DNA of 64,000 nucleotides from CAVZYN01 sp963779515 (GTDB taxonomy: Bacteria; Pseudomonadota; Alphaproteobacteria; Rhizobiales; Hyphomicrobiaceae), in contig CAVZYN010000002.1 in assembly GCA_963779515.1 (NCBI GenBank), positions 372,001 through 436,000 of the forward strand. Direction: 5' to 3'. Below are positions 34,691 to 42,999 of this stretch, piece by piece. The position numbers and the translations under genes were made by a program. How positions within the stretch are numbered: the first letter of the stretch is position 1; each line of letters begins with the position of its first letter. The notes beneath the pieces were generated by a model. That model was not told the DNA's origin, searched no databases, and worked only from the letters and a program-made list of their open reading frames with translations.

Positions 34691-36223
34691 GTGGCCCAGG
34701 ATATGGAAGCCCAGCCGCAAGGTCCGGGTCGACCCGCAAAGTCCGGTGGCCTTCGCAAAGCCGTCGATGATGTGTTTGCGCCGGCCAACACGGCCGAGCG
34801 CCGCGGCCTCGGCTTGTCCTCGAAACTGCTGCTGCTGACGGCCTTGTTCGTCATGCTGGCGGAAATTTTGATCTTCGTGCCCTCGATCGCCAACTTCCGT
34901 GTCACCTGGTTGAACGACCGGCTGACGGCGGCGCGGCTCGCCTCGCTGGCGGCCGAAGCCGCACCCAGCGGTGACGTCCCGGACATGATCCGCGACGAGT
35001 TGCTGAAGACGGCGCAGGTCAAGGCCGTGTCGATCAAGGACCGGGATCAGCGCCGCGCGGTGCTGTCGCCGGTCGAAGGCGCGATCGAGGTCGACAAGAC
35101 GTTCGATCTCAGACCGATGTCGCTGTCGGGCGGCCTATGGTCCGAACTCACGTTCCGCGCCAATTTGATCGGCGATGCGATCGCGGTGTTTTTCGAGCCG
35201 GACAATCGCCTGATCCGCGTCGTCGGCCAGCCGTCGGGTGGCGAGGCGGATTTCGTCGAGATCGTGCTGCCGCAGGGCCCGTTGAAAGCCGCGATGGTGC
35301 GCTACGGCCTCAACGTGCTCGGGCTCTCGATCATCATCTCGATCATCAGCGCGGCGCTGGTCTATCTTGCGCTCAACCGCCTGCTGGTGGCGCCGATGAT
35401 GCGCATCACCCGCAACATGCTGCACTTCAGCCAGCGGCCCGAGGATGCAAGCCGCATCATCACGCCGTCGGACCGCACCGACGAGGTCGGCACCGCCGAG
35501 CGCGAACTCGCGCATATGCAAGGCGAACTTGCGAGCCTGTTGCAGCAGAAAAGCCGGCTTGCCGCCCTCGGCCTTGCCGTCAGCAAGATCAATCACGATT
35601 TGCGCAACTTGCTGTCCAGCACACAGCTGTTTTCGGATCGCTTGACGGCGATCAAGGATCCGACGGTGCAGCGGTTCGCGCCGAAGCTGATCGCCTCGCT
35701 CGATCGCGCCATCAACTTCTGCAACGACACGCTGAAATTCGGCCGCGCCGCCGAGGCCGCACCCCGGCGCGAGCGCTTTGCGCTCCGGCCGCTGGTAGAG
35801 GACGTCGGCGAGGGCCTCGGGTTGCCGCACGGTGCCACCATCGGCTGGGCAGTGGAAATGCCGCTCGATCTCGAGGTCGATGCCGATCGCGACCACCTTT
35901 ATCGCGTGCTCGGCAATCTGGTGCGCAACTCGGCGCAAGCGATTGCCTCGCAGAGCGTCGCCGCCGCCCTCATCAAGATCTCCGCCCGGCGTTCGGGCAG
36001 CAAGGTCATCATCGACGTCGCCGACAACGGCCCCGGCGTGCCCGAATTCGCGCGCGCGCACATGTTCGAGGCGTTCCAGGGCTCGACCCGCAAGGGCGGC
36101 ACCGGCCTCGGCCTCACCATCGCGCACGAGCTGATCGTCGCGCACGGCGGCGATCTCTATCTCGTCGACACATCGAAGGGCGCCACCTTCCGCATCGCCA
36201 TCCCCGACCGCCCCGCGACGTAG
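34691..36223 (+). CDS. Sensor histidine kinase
   Basis: A 510-residue membrane kinase from a GTG start. One helix lies near residues 45-65 and a second near 215-235 with an extracytoplasmic sensor region between, then a HAMP-like linker (RLLVAPMMRITRNML). The phospho-acceptor box reads SKINHDLRNLLSS, followed by the N box (LGNLVRNSAQAI) and G boxes (DVADNGPGVPEF, KGGTGLGLTIAHELI). No response regulator is adjacent, so the partner is unknown. Confidence 0.87.
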   Translation: MAQDMEAQPQGPGRPAKSGGLRKAVDDVFAPANTAERRGLGLSSKLLLLTALFVMLAEILIFVPSIANFRVTWLNDRLTAARLASLAAEAAPSGDVPDMIRDELLKTAQVKAVSIKDRDQRRAVLSPVEGAIEVDKTFDLRPMSLSGGLWSELTFRANLIGDAIAVFFEPDNRLIRVVGQPSGGEADFVEIVLPQGPLKAAMVRYGLNVLGLSIIISIISAALVYLALNRLLVAPMMRITRNMLHFSQRPEDASRIITPSDRTDEVGTAERELAHMQGELASLLQQKSRLAALGLAVSKINHDLRNLLSSTQLFSDRLTAIKDPTVQRFAPKLIASLDRAINFCNDTLKFGRAAEAAPRRERFALRPLVEDVGEGLGLPHGATIGWAVEMPLDLEVDADRDHLYRVLGNLVRNSAQAIASQSVAAALIKISARRSGSKVIIDVADNGPGVPEFARAHMFEAFQGSTRKGGTGLGLTIAHELIVAHGGDLYLVDTSKGATFRIAIPDRPAT

Positions 36224-36260
36224 TCATCTTTCAGCCGTCACCCACCACGGCCGCCCCACC

Positions 36261-36969
36261 CACAGCCGTCATGCCAGGCCTTGTGCCTGGCACCCATACG
36301 CCGTGCCGCGGCGATCGGGCACGCGCTTCACCACACGGCTCATCGTCAACCACACAAACGGTGGTCCTGGATCCGAGGCACAAGGCCTCGGATGACGGCT
36401 GTGGATGTGGTGAGGGGTGAGGGGTGAGGGTGAACGCGCGCGCCGCCCCATCCACAGCCGTCATGCCAGGCCTTGTGCCTGGCACCCATACGCCGTGCTC
36501 ATGCGATCGGGCATGCGCGCGCCACACGATCATCGTCTATCGCACCAACGGTGGTCCTAGATCCGAGGCACAAGGCCTCGGATGACGGCTGTGGATGTGG
36601 TGAGGGGTGAGGGGTGAGGGTGAAACGCGCGCGCCGCCCCACCCACAGCCGTCATGCCAGGCCTTGTGCCTGGCACCCATACGCCGTGCCGCGGCGATCG
36701 GGCACGCGCTTCATCACACGATCATTGTCAACCACACAATCGGTGTTCCTGGATCCGAGGCACAAGGCCTCGGATGACGGCTGTGATGTGGTGAGGCGTG
36801 AGGGTGAAACGCGCGCGCCGCCCCACCCACAGCCGTCATGCCAGGCCTTGTGCCTGGCACCCATACGCCGTGCCGCGGCGATCGGGCACGCGCTTCATCA
36901 CACGATCATTGTCAACCACACAATCGGTGTTCCTGGATCCGAGGCACAAGGCCTCGGATGACGGCTGTA
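36261..36969. repeat. Four tandem copies of a ~140-bp palindromic repeat
   Basis: Copies lie at about 36261-36403, 36453-36593, 36644-36785 and 36828-36969, a period of about 185 bases. Each begins ACAGCCGTCATGCCAGG and ends with the inverse CGGATGACGGCTGT. Inside are a CTTGTGCCTGGCA stem, a variable middle, and a GAGGCACAAGGCCTCGGATG arm. Spacers carry GGTGAGGGGTGAGGG-type sequence. Copies 3 and 4 are nearly identical, implying recent local duplication. No ORF of substance lies inside. Confidence 0.88.
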
Positions 36970-36995
36970 GGGGGGTGGGTTGGGTGCTCCGCCGC

Positions 36996-37298
36996 TCACA
37001 TGTTTTCCCATTGGGCATACAAATCCGCCCAATCAGGATTCTCGCGGTCGATCAGATTTGTTTTCCAGTCGCGCGGCCAACGCTTCAGCGATTTCTCGCG
37101 TTGAATGGCGGAAGCAGCATCGAGAAAGACTTCATAGTAGACCAGCCGATGCACGCCATACCGTTTGGTAAAGCCGTCGCGAATGTCGTTCTTGTGCTGC
37201 CACACGCGCGCCTCGAGATTGCTGGTCATGCCGATGTAGAGCGTTCCATGCTTTCGGCTTGCCAGCATGTAGACGAAGAACTGCTTTTCTTGGCGCAT
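36996..37298 (-). CDS. Stand-alone GIY-YIG nuclease domain protein
   Basis: A 100-residue protein consisting of one GIY-YIG domain: FFVYMLASRKHGTLYIGMTS (YML...YIG core), ARVWQHKNDIRDGFTKRY with the catalytic Arg, and VYYEVFLDAASAIQREKSLK with the metal-binding Glu. These small UvrC/SLX1-like proteins are widespread and mostly uncharacterised. It lies exactly between copies 4 and 5 of the 140-bp repeat family. Confidence 0.88.
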   Translation of the reverse strand: MRQEKQFFVYMLASRKHGTLYIGMTSNLEARVWQHKNDIRDGFTKRYGVHRLVYYEVFLDAASAIQREKSLKRWPRDWKTNLIDRENPDWADLYAQWENM

Positions 37299-37350
37299 TG
37301 ATCATGCTCATCGCGGACAATGGATGATGGCAGTTCGCGCCTCAAGCAAC

Positions 37351-37672
37351 AACAGCCGTCATGCCAGGCCTTGTGCCTGGCATCCAGGATCACCGTTTGT
37401 GCGGTTGACAATCATCGTGTGTCGGCGCGCGTGCCCGATCGCAACATCACGGCGTATAGATCATGGGCACAAGGCCCATGATGACGGCTGTGGTTGGGGC
37501 AACTTACTGGAACCATGATGACGGCCTCTCCACAGCCGTCATGCCAGGCCTTGTGCCTGGCATCCAGGAACACCGTTGGTGCGATTGACAATGACCGTGT
37601 GTCGGCGCGCGGGCCGATCGCAACATCACGGCGTATCGATCATGGGCACAAGGCCCATGATGACGGCTGTGG
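37351..37672. repeat. Copies 5 and 6 of the 140-bp palindromic repeat
   Basis: Copies at about 37351-37492 and 37531-37672 keep the ACAGCCGTCATGCCAGG start and the ATGACGGCTGT end. Their right arm reads CATGGGCACAAGGCCCATGATG instead of GAGGCACAAGGCCTCGGATG, making a sub-type shared with the isolated copy 7 at 40.08-40.19 kb. Confidence 0.85.
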
Positions 37673-37798
37673 GTGGGGAGGTGCAGTCATCTTATCCCCG
37701 CTCTTCGTGCCTGTAGTAGAATGGCCGGTTGGAATAAAAACCGAATGGTTTATCGCTGAGAAAACAGAAACAAAATCTCGGTTCATTCGAATATCTAT

Positions 37799-37827
37799 TT
37801 GACAGCGCAACGCTGCTCAGGTATGTT
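37799..37827 (+). promoter_or_regulatory. Near-consensus sigma-70 promoter upstream of the GTA cluster
   Basis: TTGACA (37799-37804), a 17-base spacer, then TATGTT (37822-37827). The surrounding 37.7-37.86 kb stretch is visibly AT-richer than the rest. The first gene downstream is the small terminase at 38137, about 300 bases away with a repeat between. It is a candidate promoter for the GTA operon; no operator is recognised. Confidence 0.5.
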
Positions 37828-37908
37828 TTTGGCACGATCCGAAATCTCTGAGAATGAACAGCGCGCCCCACCCGGCGCGTTTTTGTTTTTGGTGCCCGGG
37901 GTCAGGAA

Positions 37909-38062
37909 ACGTAGGTTGGGTTAGCGCGCGCTCCGAATTCGCCAATTGCGCCGACGCGCGGCGCGCGTAACCCAACAGCGTCGCCCCGTGCCATGCTGGG
38001 TTACGCATGGATCGGAATCGCGCACGTCACGCCACAGATGTGCCCACGCTAACCCAGCCTAC
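37909..38062. repeat. CGTAGGTTGGGTTAGCG...CTAACCCAGCCTACG palindromic element
   Basis: Arms CGTAGGTTGGGTTAGCG and CGCTAACCCAGCCTACG lie at the ends, with an internal pair GCGTAACCCAACA...GGGTTACGC. It folds into a long hairpin between the putative promoter and the first GTA gene. A second copy is at 48848-49000. The other parts of 37300-38136 hold repeat copies and no convincing gene. Confidence 0.75.
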
Positions 38063-38136
38063 GCACGTCCACTCTGTTCGCGGCCCGAGGTCCGACCCCG
38101 GCCACCGCGCACAGCCCCTCGAACTTTGGAGTTTCC

Positions 38137-38715
38137 GTGATTAAACCAGGCTCAAAAGTCTGGAGGGCCGTTAAAACCGACGTCTGCGAAACCAAGCTCT
38201 CGATTGCCAAGATTTCGCAAAAGCGCAGGGTAAGGGAGAGCACCATTCGTTCCTGGGCCAAACGCCACGGCTGGAAACGTCCACCGGACGCGCCCAAAAA
38301 ATCAAAAAGGAAACGCTCGACCGCCGCCGCCAAAGCGCGCGCGGTCAAGCGCCGCCTCACCGTCATCTCCCGCCGCGCCATCGTCAAGCGGCTCTATCAC
38401 GTCATCAGCAATGCGCTGGAAGTGCTCGAGATGCGCACCGCCCGGGACGCGGACACGGCCAAGGCTGGCCGCCGGCTCTTGTCGACGGCGTTCGAGCGCG
38501 ACATCCGCGCCACCGCGACGCTGATCAAAAATCTCGGTACCTTGACGGAGTACGAACGTGAGCTCGACCTTGAAGCCGACGGAAAGGCCAAACGCGGCGA
38601 CGATCGCGGCAGCCGGAGCGATCGGTCCCTCGCGGACGAGGCGCGACGCCGCCGCCACGAGTTTGCGGAACGCCTTCGAAACATTATCAAAGCAAGATCC
38701 AAAGGATCTGGATGA
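38137..38715 (+). CDS. Putative small terminase (GTA g1-like DNA-binding protein)
   Basis: A 192-residue, very basic protein from a GTG start with TTGGAG upstream. The N-terminus looks like a helix-turn-helix (KLSIAKISQKRRVRESTIRSWAKRHGW) followed by a lysine-rich linker and a helical region. Position directly before the large terminase and this composition fit the small packaging subunit, which selects DNA; in GTAs packaging is non-specific. Its end overlaps the terminase start region. Confidence 0.72.
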   Translation: MIKPGSKVWRAVKTDVCETKLSIAKISQKRRVRESTIRSWAKRHGWKRPPDAPKKSKRKRSTAAAKARAVKRRLTVISRRAIVKRLYHVISNALEVLEMRTARDADTAKAGRRLLSTAFERDIRATATLIKNLGTLTEYERELDLEADGKAKRGDDRGSRSDRSLADEARRRRHEFAERLRNIIKARSKGSG

Positions 38716-40486
38716 TTGCCTCGCCGCGCTCGACCTCGAGAACATTGCGCTGGCGGACATCATCGGTCTCCACGACGACTGGCTGCTCGCCGCCCGCGAC
38801 GATCAACTGCCGCCGCGCACGACAGACGACGGCAAACCCTGGCGCACCTGGCTGGTTCTCGGCGGGCGTGGTGCTGGCAAAACCCGCACCGGCGCAGAGT
38901 GGGTGAAAGCCCGCGCGCTCGGGCACCTCGATCTCGCCGATCACCCGGCCGAACGTATCGCCCTTGTCGGCGAGACGCTCGGCCAAGTCCGCAGCGTCAT
39001 GGTCGAGGGCGTCTCCGGTCTACTATCGATCCATGCTCCAGCAGATAGGCCTCACTTCGATGTTTCGCGAAACCAACTCAAATGGGGCAATGGCACCATC
39101 GCACAGCTCTTTGCCGCCGACGATCCCGACAGCCTGCGCGGTCCCCAGTTCGACGCCGCCTGGTGCGACGAATTCGGCAAATGGGGCCGCGCGCAATCCG
39201 CCTGGGACAATCTCCAGCTCGCGCTCCGTCTCGGCACCGAGCCGCAGGCCGTCGTCACCACCACGCCGCGCAATACCAAAGCCCTCAAAGCGCTTCTTGC
39301 CGATCCCACAACCGTTGTCACGCGGTCCAAGACGCGTGACAACGCAGCAAATCTTGCGCCGTCTTTTGTTGAGGCGATTGAACGCCGCTTTGGCGGTAGC
39401 CTGTTCGGACGCCAGGAGCTCGAGGGCGAACTCGTCGAGGAACCGTTTGGCTCGCTCTGGCGCCGCGCCTGGATCGATGACGCGCGCATCACCAAATCGC
39501 CCGAGCTCAGCCGCATCGTCGTCGCGCTCGACCCACCCGTCACGTCCAACCCCAATTCGGACTCCTGCGGCATCATCGTTGCGGGGCTCGGGCCGGATCG
39601 CCGCGCCTACGTCATCGCCGATCGCACGATCAAAGGCCGCATCCCGCACGATTGGGCGCGTGCCGCGATCGCTGCCTATCGCGACTACAACGCCGATCGC
39701 ATCGTCGCAGAAGTCAACCAGGGCGGCGACCTTGTCGTCTCCGTGCTGCAGCAGGTCGATCCCAATGTGCCGATCAAGAAAGTCTTCGCCTCGCGCGGCA
39801 AATGGGCACGCGCCGAGCCCGTCGCCGCGCTCTATGCCGAAGGCCGCGTCATTCACGCCGGCGAACACACGCTGCTCGAAGCGCAGATGCTCGGCTACGG
39901 CGTCGAGGGTCTTGCCGGCGATCGCAGCCCCGACCGCCTCGACGCCCTCGTCTGGGCCATCACCGAACTGATGCTCACCACCACCCGCGAACCCGCCATC
40001 CGTAGTTTTAAGGTTCTCATCCTTCTCCCATGGGGAGAAGGTGGCCGAAGGCCGGATGAGGGGCAGCCACATAAACAACAGCCGTCATGCCAGGCCTTGT
40101 GCCTGGCATCCAGGACCACCGCCGTTCGAGTTCATCTCGTCCGTCACGGCGTATGGATCATGGGCACAAGGCCCATGATGACGGCTGTGCTTGGTCCCGA
40201 TCTCGCACAAAGCGATCCATTCGGATATTCACATGCTCCTTCCCGCCGCCCCCCGCGACGCAGGCTTCGTCGCGCGCGTGCTCGCGCGCTTCGTCACGCC
40301 ACCGCCGCAGCAAAAATCCAGCGCCACCTCGCGTCTCTTTGCCATCGATCCGCCGCGCCAGCCGGTGTGGGCGCCACGCGACTACGCCGCCTTCGCACGC
40401 GAGGGCTTCATGCAGAACCCGATCGTCTATCGCGCCGTGCGCATGATCGCGGAGGCCGCCGCCTCGGTGCCGCTGCTGCTCTATGA
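38558..40486 (+). CDS. Large terminase (GTA g2), with repeat-derived C-terminal extension
   Basis: The DNA-packaging ATPase/nuclease. Walker A VLGGRGAGKTRTGAEW lies near residue 102, Walker B region QFDAAWCDEFGKWG, and the RNase H-fold nuclease IVVALDPPVTSNPNSDSCG ... IVAEVNQGGDLV, ending ALVWAITELML. Native homology stops near 40010. From there the frame runs through two inserted repeats (40021-40068 and 40077-40189) and into the portal gene to a stop at 40486. The tail of about 155 residues is therefore junk or evolved from the repeats. The GTG at 38558 has GGAG eight bases upstream; TTG 38663 is an alternative. Confidence 0.9.
   Translation: MSSTLKPTERPNAATIAAAGAIGPSRTRRDAAATSLRNAFETLSKQDPKDLDDCLAALDLENIALADIIGLHDDWLLAARDDQLPPRTTDDGKPWRTWLVLGGRGAGKTRTGAEWVKARALGHLDLADHPAERIALVGETLGQVRSVMVEGVSGLLSIHAPADRPHFDVSRNQLKWGNGTIAQLFAADDPDSLRGPQFDAAWCDEFGKWGRAQSAWDNLQLALRLGTEPQAVVTTTPRNTKALKALLADPTTVVTRSKTRDNAANLAPSFVEAIERRFGGSLFGRQELEGELVEEPFGSLWRRAWIDDARITKSPELSRIVVALDPPVTSNPNSDSCGIIVAGLGPDRRAYVIADRTIKGRIPHDWARAAIAAYRDYNADRIVAEVNQGGDLVVSVLQQVDPNVPIKKVFASRGKWARAEPVAALYAEGRVIHAGEHTLLEAQMLGYGVEGLAGDRSPDRLDALVWAITELMLTTTREPAIRSFKVLILLPWGEGGRRPDEGQPHKQQPSCQALCLASRTTAVRVHLVRHGVWIMGTRPMMTAVLGPDLAQSDPFGYSHAPSRRPPRRRLRRARARALRHATAAAKIQRHLASLCHRSAAPAGVGATRLRRLRTRGLHAEPDRLSRRAHDRGGRRLGAAAAL
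40021..40189. repeat. Two different palindromic repeats inserted at the terminase 3' end
   Basis: 40021-40068 is a CCTTCTCCC...GGGAGAAGGTGGCC element running into GAAGGCCGGATGAGGGG. 40077-40189 is copy 7 of the 140-bp ACAGCCGTCATGCC family. Neither introduces a stop in the terminase frame, so the frame stays open across both. Confidence 0.85.
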
Positions 40487-41693
40487 CGGCGACGACGAGA
40501 TCACCGACCACCCGCTGCTCGATCTGCTCGCGCGCCCCAACCCCACCGCCTCGCTGCCCGATCTCCTCGAATCCTTCTTCGGCTTCCTGCTCGTCTCCGG
40601 CAACGCCTACCTCGAAGCCGTCTCGATCGACGGCGCCGTGCGCGAACTCCACGTCCTCCGCCCCGACCGCATGAAGGTCGTGCCCGGCCTCGACGGCTGG
40701 CCTGAAGCCTACGAGTACACCACCGGCGGCAACGCCATCCGCTTTCCCATGGACGTCGACGCAGGCCACCGCCCGATCCTGCATCTCAAACTCTTCCACC
40801 CCGTCAACGACCACTACGGCCTGTCGCCCATCGAAGCCGCCGCCAGCGCCATCGACCTGCACAACACCGCATCCAAGTGGAACAAATCGCTTCTCGATAA
40901 CTCTGCGCGTCCCTCCGGCGCGCTCGTCTACACCGCGCGCGAGGGCAACCTCACGCCCGAGCAATACGACCGCCTCAAATCCGAACTCGAATCCGGTTTC
41001 CAAGGTGCCGCCCACGCCGGCCGCCCAATGCTGCTCGAAGGCGGCCTCGACTGGAAATCGATGTCGCTGTCGCCGAAGGACATGGACTTCATCGAAGCCC
41101 GCCACACGGCTGCCCGCGAGATCGCCCTCGCCCTCGGCGTGCCTCCCATGCTGCTCGGCATTCCCGGCGACAACACCTATTCCAACTACCAAGAAGCCAC
41201 CCGCACCCTCTGGCGCCAAACCGTCCTGCCGCTCGTCCACCGCACCGCCAAGGCGCTGTCGGGGTGGCTCGACGCCTCTCCTTCTCCCCGCCTGCGGGGA
41301 GAAGGTGGCCGAAGGCCGGATGAGGGGCCACCACATGCACGATTTTCGTCACTCCACCTCCGCCCCGACCTCGACTCCCTTGACGCCCTGAGTTCCGAAC
41401 GCGAAGCTCTCTGGTCCCGCATCGACGCCGCGACCTTCCTCACCCCCGACGAAAAACGAATTGCAGTTGGATATGCGCCCCTGCCTTTACCCAAGAAGGC
41501 AGATCGCAAATATCGATCGGATCAAGCCCGTGATGATCATGGTCGATGGGTCGAAGAGGGCGGCGAGGGAGACATTGGAGAGGGCGGCGTCGGGGGCGGC
41601 GACGAAGATGATCCGTTGCTTCAGAACATCGCCGATCGATCCGGCTATCCGATCGACATCCTCGAGGAGGACTGCTCGGTGGGCACACTTTGA
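40233..41693 (+). CDS. Phage/GTA portal protein with C-terminal toxin junction
   Basis: A HK97-type portal (GTA g3): QNPIVYRAVRMIAEAAASVP, LESFFGFLLVSGNAYLE, YGLSPIEAAASAIDLHNTAS and MLLGIPGDNTYSNYQEA. The portal ring is the DNA gate of the head. Residues from SPSPRLRGEGGRRPDEG come from an in-frame repeat (41279-41326). The conserved tail RPDLDSLDALSSEREALW...FLTPDEKR follows, and then, unusually, a linker with RDDHGRW and IDILEEDC. The frame stops at 41693 exactly where an RNase A-like toxin domain starts in the -1 frame. The ATG at 40233 fits family N-termini. Confidence 0.9.
   Translation: MLLPAAPRDAGFVARVLARFVTPPPQQKSSATSRLFAIDPPRQPVWAPRDYAAFAREGFMQNPIVYRAVRMIAEAAASVPLLLYDGDDEITDHPLLDLLARPNPTASLPDLLESFFGFLLVSGNAYLEAVSIDGAVRELHVLRPDRMKVVPGLDGWPEAYEYTTGGNAIRFPMDVDAGHRPILHLKLFHPVNDHYGLSPIEAAASAIDLHNTASKWNKSLLDNSARPSGALVYTAREGNLTPEQYDRLKSELESGFQGAAHAGRPMLLEGGLDWKSMSLSPKDMDFIEARHTAAREIALALGVPPMLLGIPGDNTYSNYQEATRTLWRQTVLPLVHRTAKALSGWLDASPSPRLRGEGGRRPDEGPPHARFSSLHLRPDLDSLDALSSEREALWSRIDAATFLTPDEKRIAVGYAPLPLPKKADRKYRSDQARDDHGRWVEEGGEGDIGEGGVGGGDEDDPLLQNIADRSGYPIDILEEDCSVGTL
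41279..41328. repeat. Palindromic repeat inserted in frame inside the portal gene
   Basis: CCTTCTCCCCGCCTGCGGGG then AGAAGGTGGCCGAAGGCCGGATGAGGGG. It adds about 16 residues to the portal between its core and the conserved tail. The portal fragment at 42.95 kb carries the same insertion with a further 28-base insert, so it predates the duplication. Confidence 0.85.
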
Positions 41694-42085
41694 GCAGGCA
41701 TGTCGCGAAACCCGACGAATACTTGAAGGCGCGGATACTTGGCAGCCGGCGAAATCTGGCCGGAATCGTGAGTTTTGGTGAAAAGCGTGCTGGGTCGTTT
41801 TCATCACCGGAGGCCGCCAACAAACTTGTCAATTCGACAATCGCGCAATCTGAAAACCAGGCAAGAATAAAGGCCTTCTTAGGTACTCGGTTTCCGAGCC
41901 TTTGGCCTTTGCAACTTCTGTTCGCCGACTTTGACTCGCCGACCGGCTACGAAGCATATGCCGCCAACGAACGGCAACAGCCGACAATGCGAACGACATA
42001 TGGCGTTACCGTGCGAATATTGAGGACCGATAAGAGCCCGAAAGGCTACTATGTTCACTCGGCTTGGCCCCACAACAATGATTAG
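41690..42085 (+). CDS. CdiA-CT-type RNase A-like toxin domain (portal C-terminus, frameshifted)
   Basis: The frame reads GGHTLSRHVAKPDEYLKARI from 41678, the signature of the bacterial RNase A-like toxin domain found at CdiA C-termini (GGHT-x-x-RHV-x-K with a catalytic His), ending YGVTVRILRTDKSPKGYYVHSAWPH, which supplies the second His. It has no good start of its own (TTG 41690). The portal frame carries the preceding family residues IDILEED. One missing base at about 41678-41680 would fuse them into one protein. GC is lower than in the portal. The domain is expected to degrade RNA in the target cell. Confidence 0.8.
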   Translation: MSRHVAKPDEYLKARILGSRRNLAGIVSFGEKRAGSFSSPEAANKLVNSTIAQSENQARIKAFLGTRFPSLWPLQLLFADFDSPTGYEAYAANERQQPTMRTTYGVTVRILRTDKSPKGYYVHSAWPHNND

Positions 42086-42093
42086 GTTCAGTC

Positions 42094-42429
42094 ATGCAAA
42101 TACCACTCGAATTCAAGCAGCTTTGTCGCGGGTTCCATCAAGATATGGATCTGGTCGCCGCCTCGATGGATGACATGGTCCGCGAAGCGTTGTGCTGCAT
42201 TGAGCGCCGCGATGTCCCTGTTGTGAAGGCTTTTCTTGATGAGCTGTTGAGTGGACGTCATGACGCGAATGCGTTGCAGGAAATCTGGCACGCAACGCCG
42301 GCGGATCTTTATTTTCCGAATAGCGAGGAACTTCTCGCCGTTCTTCGGCACCTTCGTAGCTCCATCGATATCCACCCTCATCTCACAGCAGTAGAGGAGA
42401 AGATCAAACGTGCAGGAGCTGACGACTGA
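42094..42429 (+). CDS. Immunity protein for the RNase A-like toxin (CdiI-like)
   Basis: A 111-residue acidic helical protein starting eight bases after the toxin stop. FHQDMDLVAASMDDMVREAL followed by VVKAFLDELLSG and a C-terminal LYFPNSEELLAVLRHLRSSI resembles small CdiI-type immunity proteins found behind RNase A toxins. Position and size make the role likely; the exact family is inferred from pattern only. Confidence 0.7.
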   Translation: MQIPLEFKQLCRGFHQDMDLVAASMDDMVREALCCIERRDVPVVKAFLDELLSGRHDANALQEIWHATPADLYFPNSEELLAVLRHLRSSIDIHPHLTAVEEKIKRAGADD

Positions 42430-42435
42430 TCAATC

Positions 42436-42999
42436 CTGATACTCTCGCCCATCGAAGCCGCCGCCTCGGCAATCGACCTGCACAACACCGCCTCCAAGTG
42501 GAACAAATCGCTCTCTCGATAACTCCTGCAGCGTCCCTCCGGCGCGCTCGTCTACACCGCGCGCGAGGGCAACCTCACGCCCGAGCAATACGACCGCCTC
42601 AAAAGCGAACTCGAATCCGGCTTCCAAGGCGCCGCGCACGCCGGCCGTCCCGATCGCCTCGGCTCGAAGGCGGCCTCGCACGCCGGTGCGTTGTGGGCAT
42701 CCGGAGGCGCCAACAAGTGGAAATCCATGTCGCTTCGCCGAAGGACATGGACTTCATCGAGGCCCGCCACACGGCAGCCCGCGAGATCGCGCTGGCGCTT
42801 CGGCGTCCCATCCCATGCTGCTCGGCATTCCCGGCGACAACACCTACTCCAACTACCAGGAAGCCACCCGCACCCTCTGGCGCCAAACCGTCCTGCCATC
42901 GTCCACCGCACCGCCAAGGCGCTGTCGGGATGGCTCAGCTCTTCTCCTTCTCCCCGCCTGCGGGGAGAAGGTGGCCGCCCTGCGCGAAGCGCAAAAAGG
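42436..42999 (+). pseudogene. Degenerate internal fragment of the portal gene
   Basis: A second copy of portal codons from LSPIEAAASAIDLHNTAS to LSGWL, equivalent to 40828-41280. It has several indels: an extra CT at about 42510, an inserted stretch around 42650-42710, and frame changes near 42745 and 42800. It cannot make portal protein. It provides homology upstream of a complete toxin module and probably arose when a new toxin module recombined into the portal and displaced the old one. Confidence 0.8.

Noticed and set aside
36261..37672. Possible CRISPR array (regular repeats)
   Set aside because: Units are ~140 bases with inverted ends and a 185-base period, not 24-48-base direct repeats with unique spacers, and no cas genes are present.
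41691..41693. TGA at the portal end as a selenocysteine codon
   Set aside because: The conserved toxin sequence continues in the -1 frame, not beyond the TGA in the portal frame.
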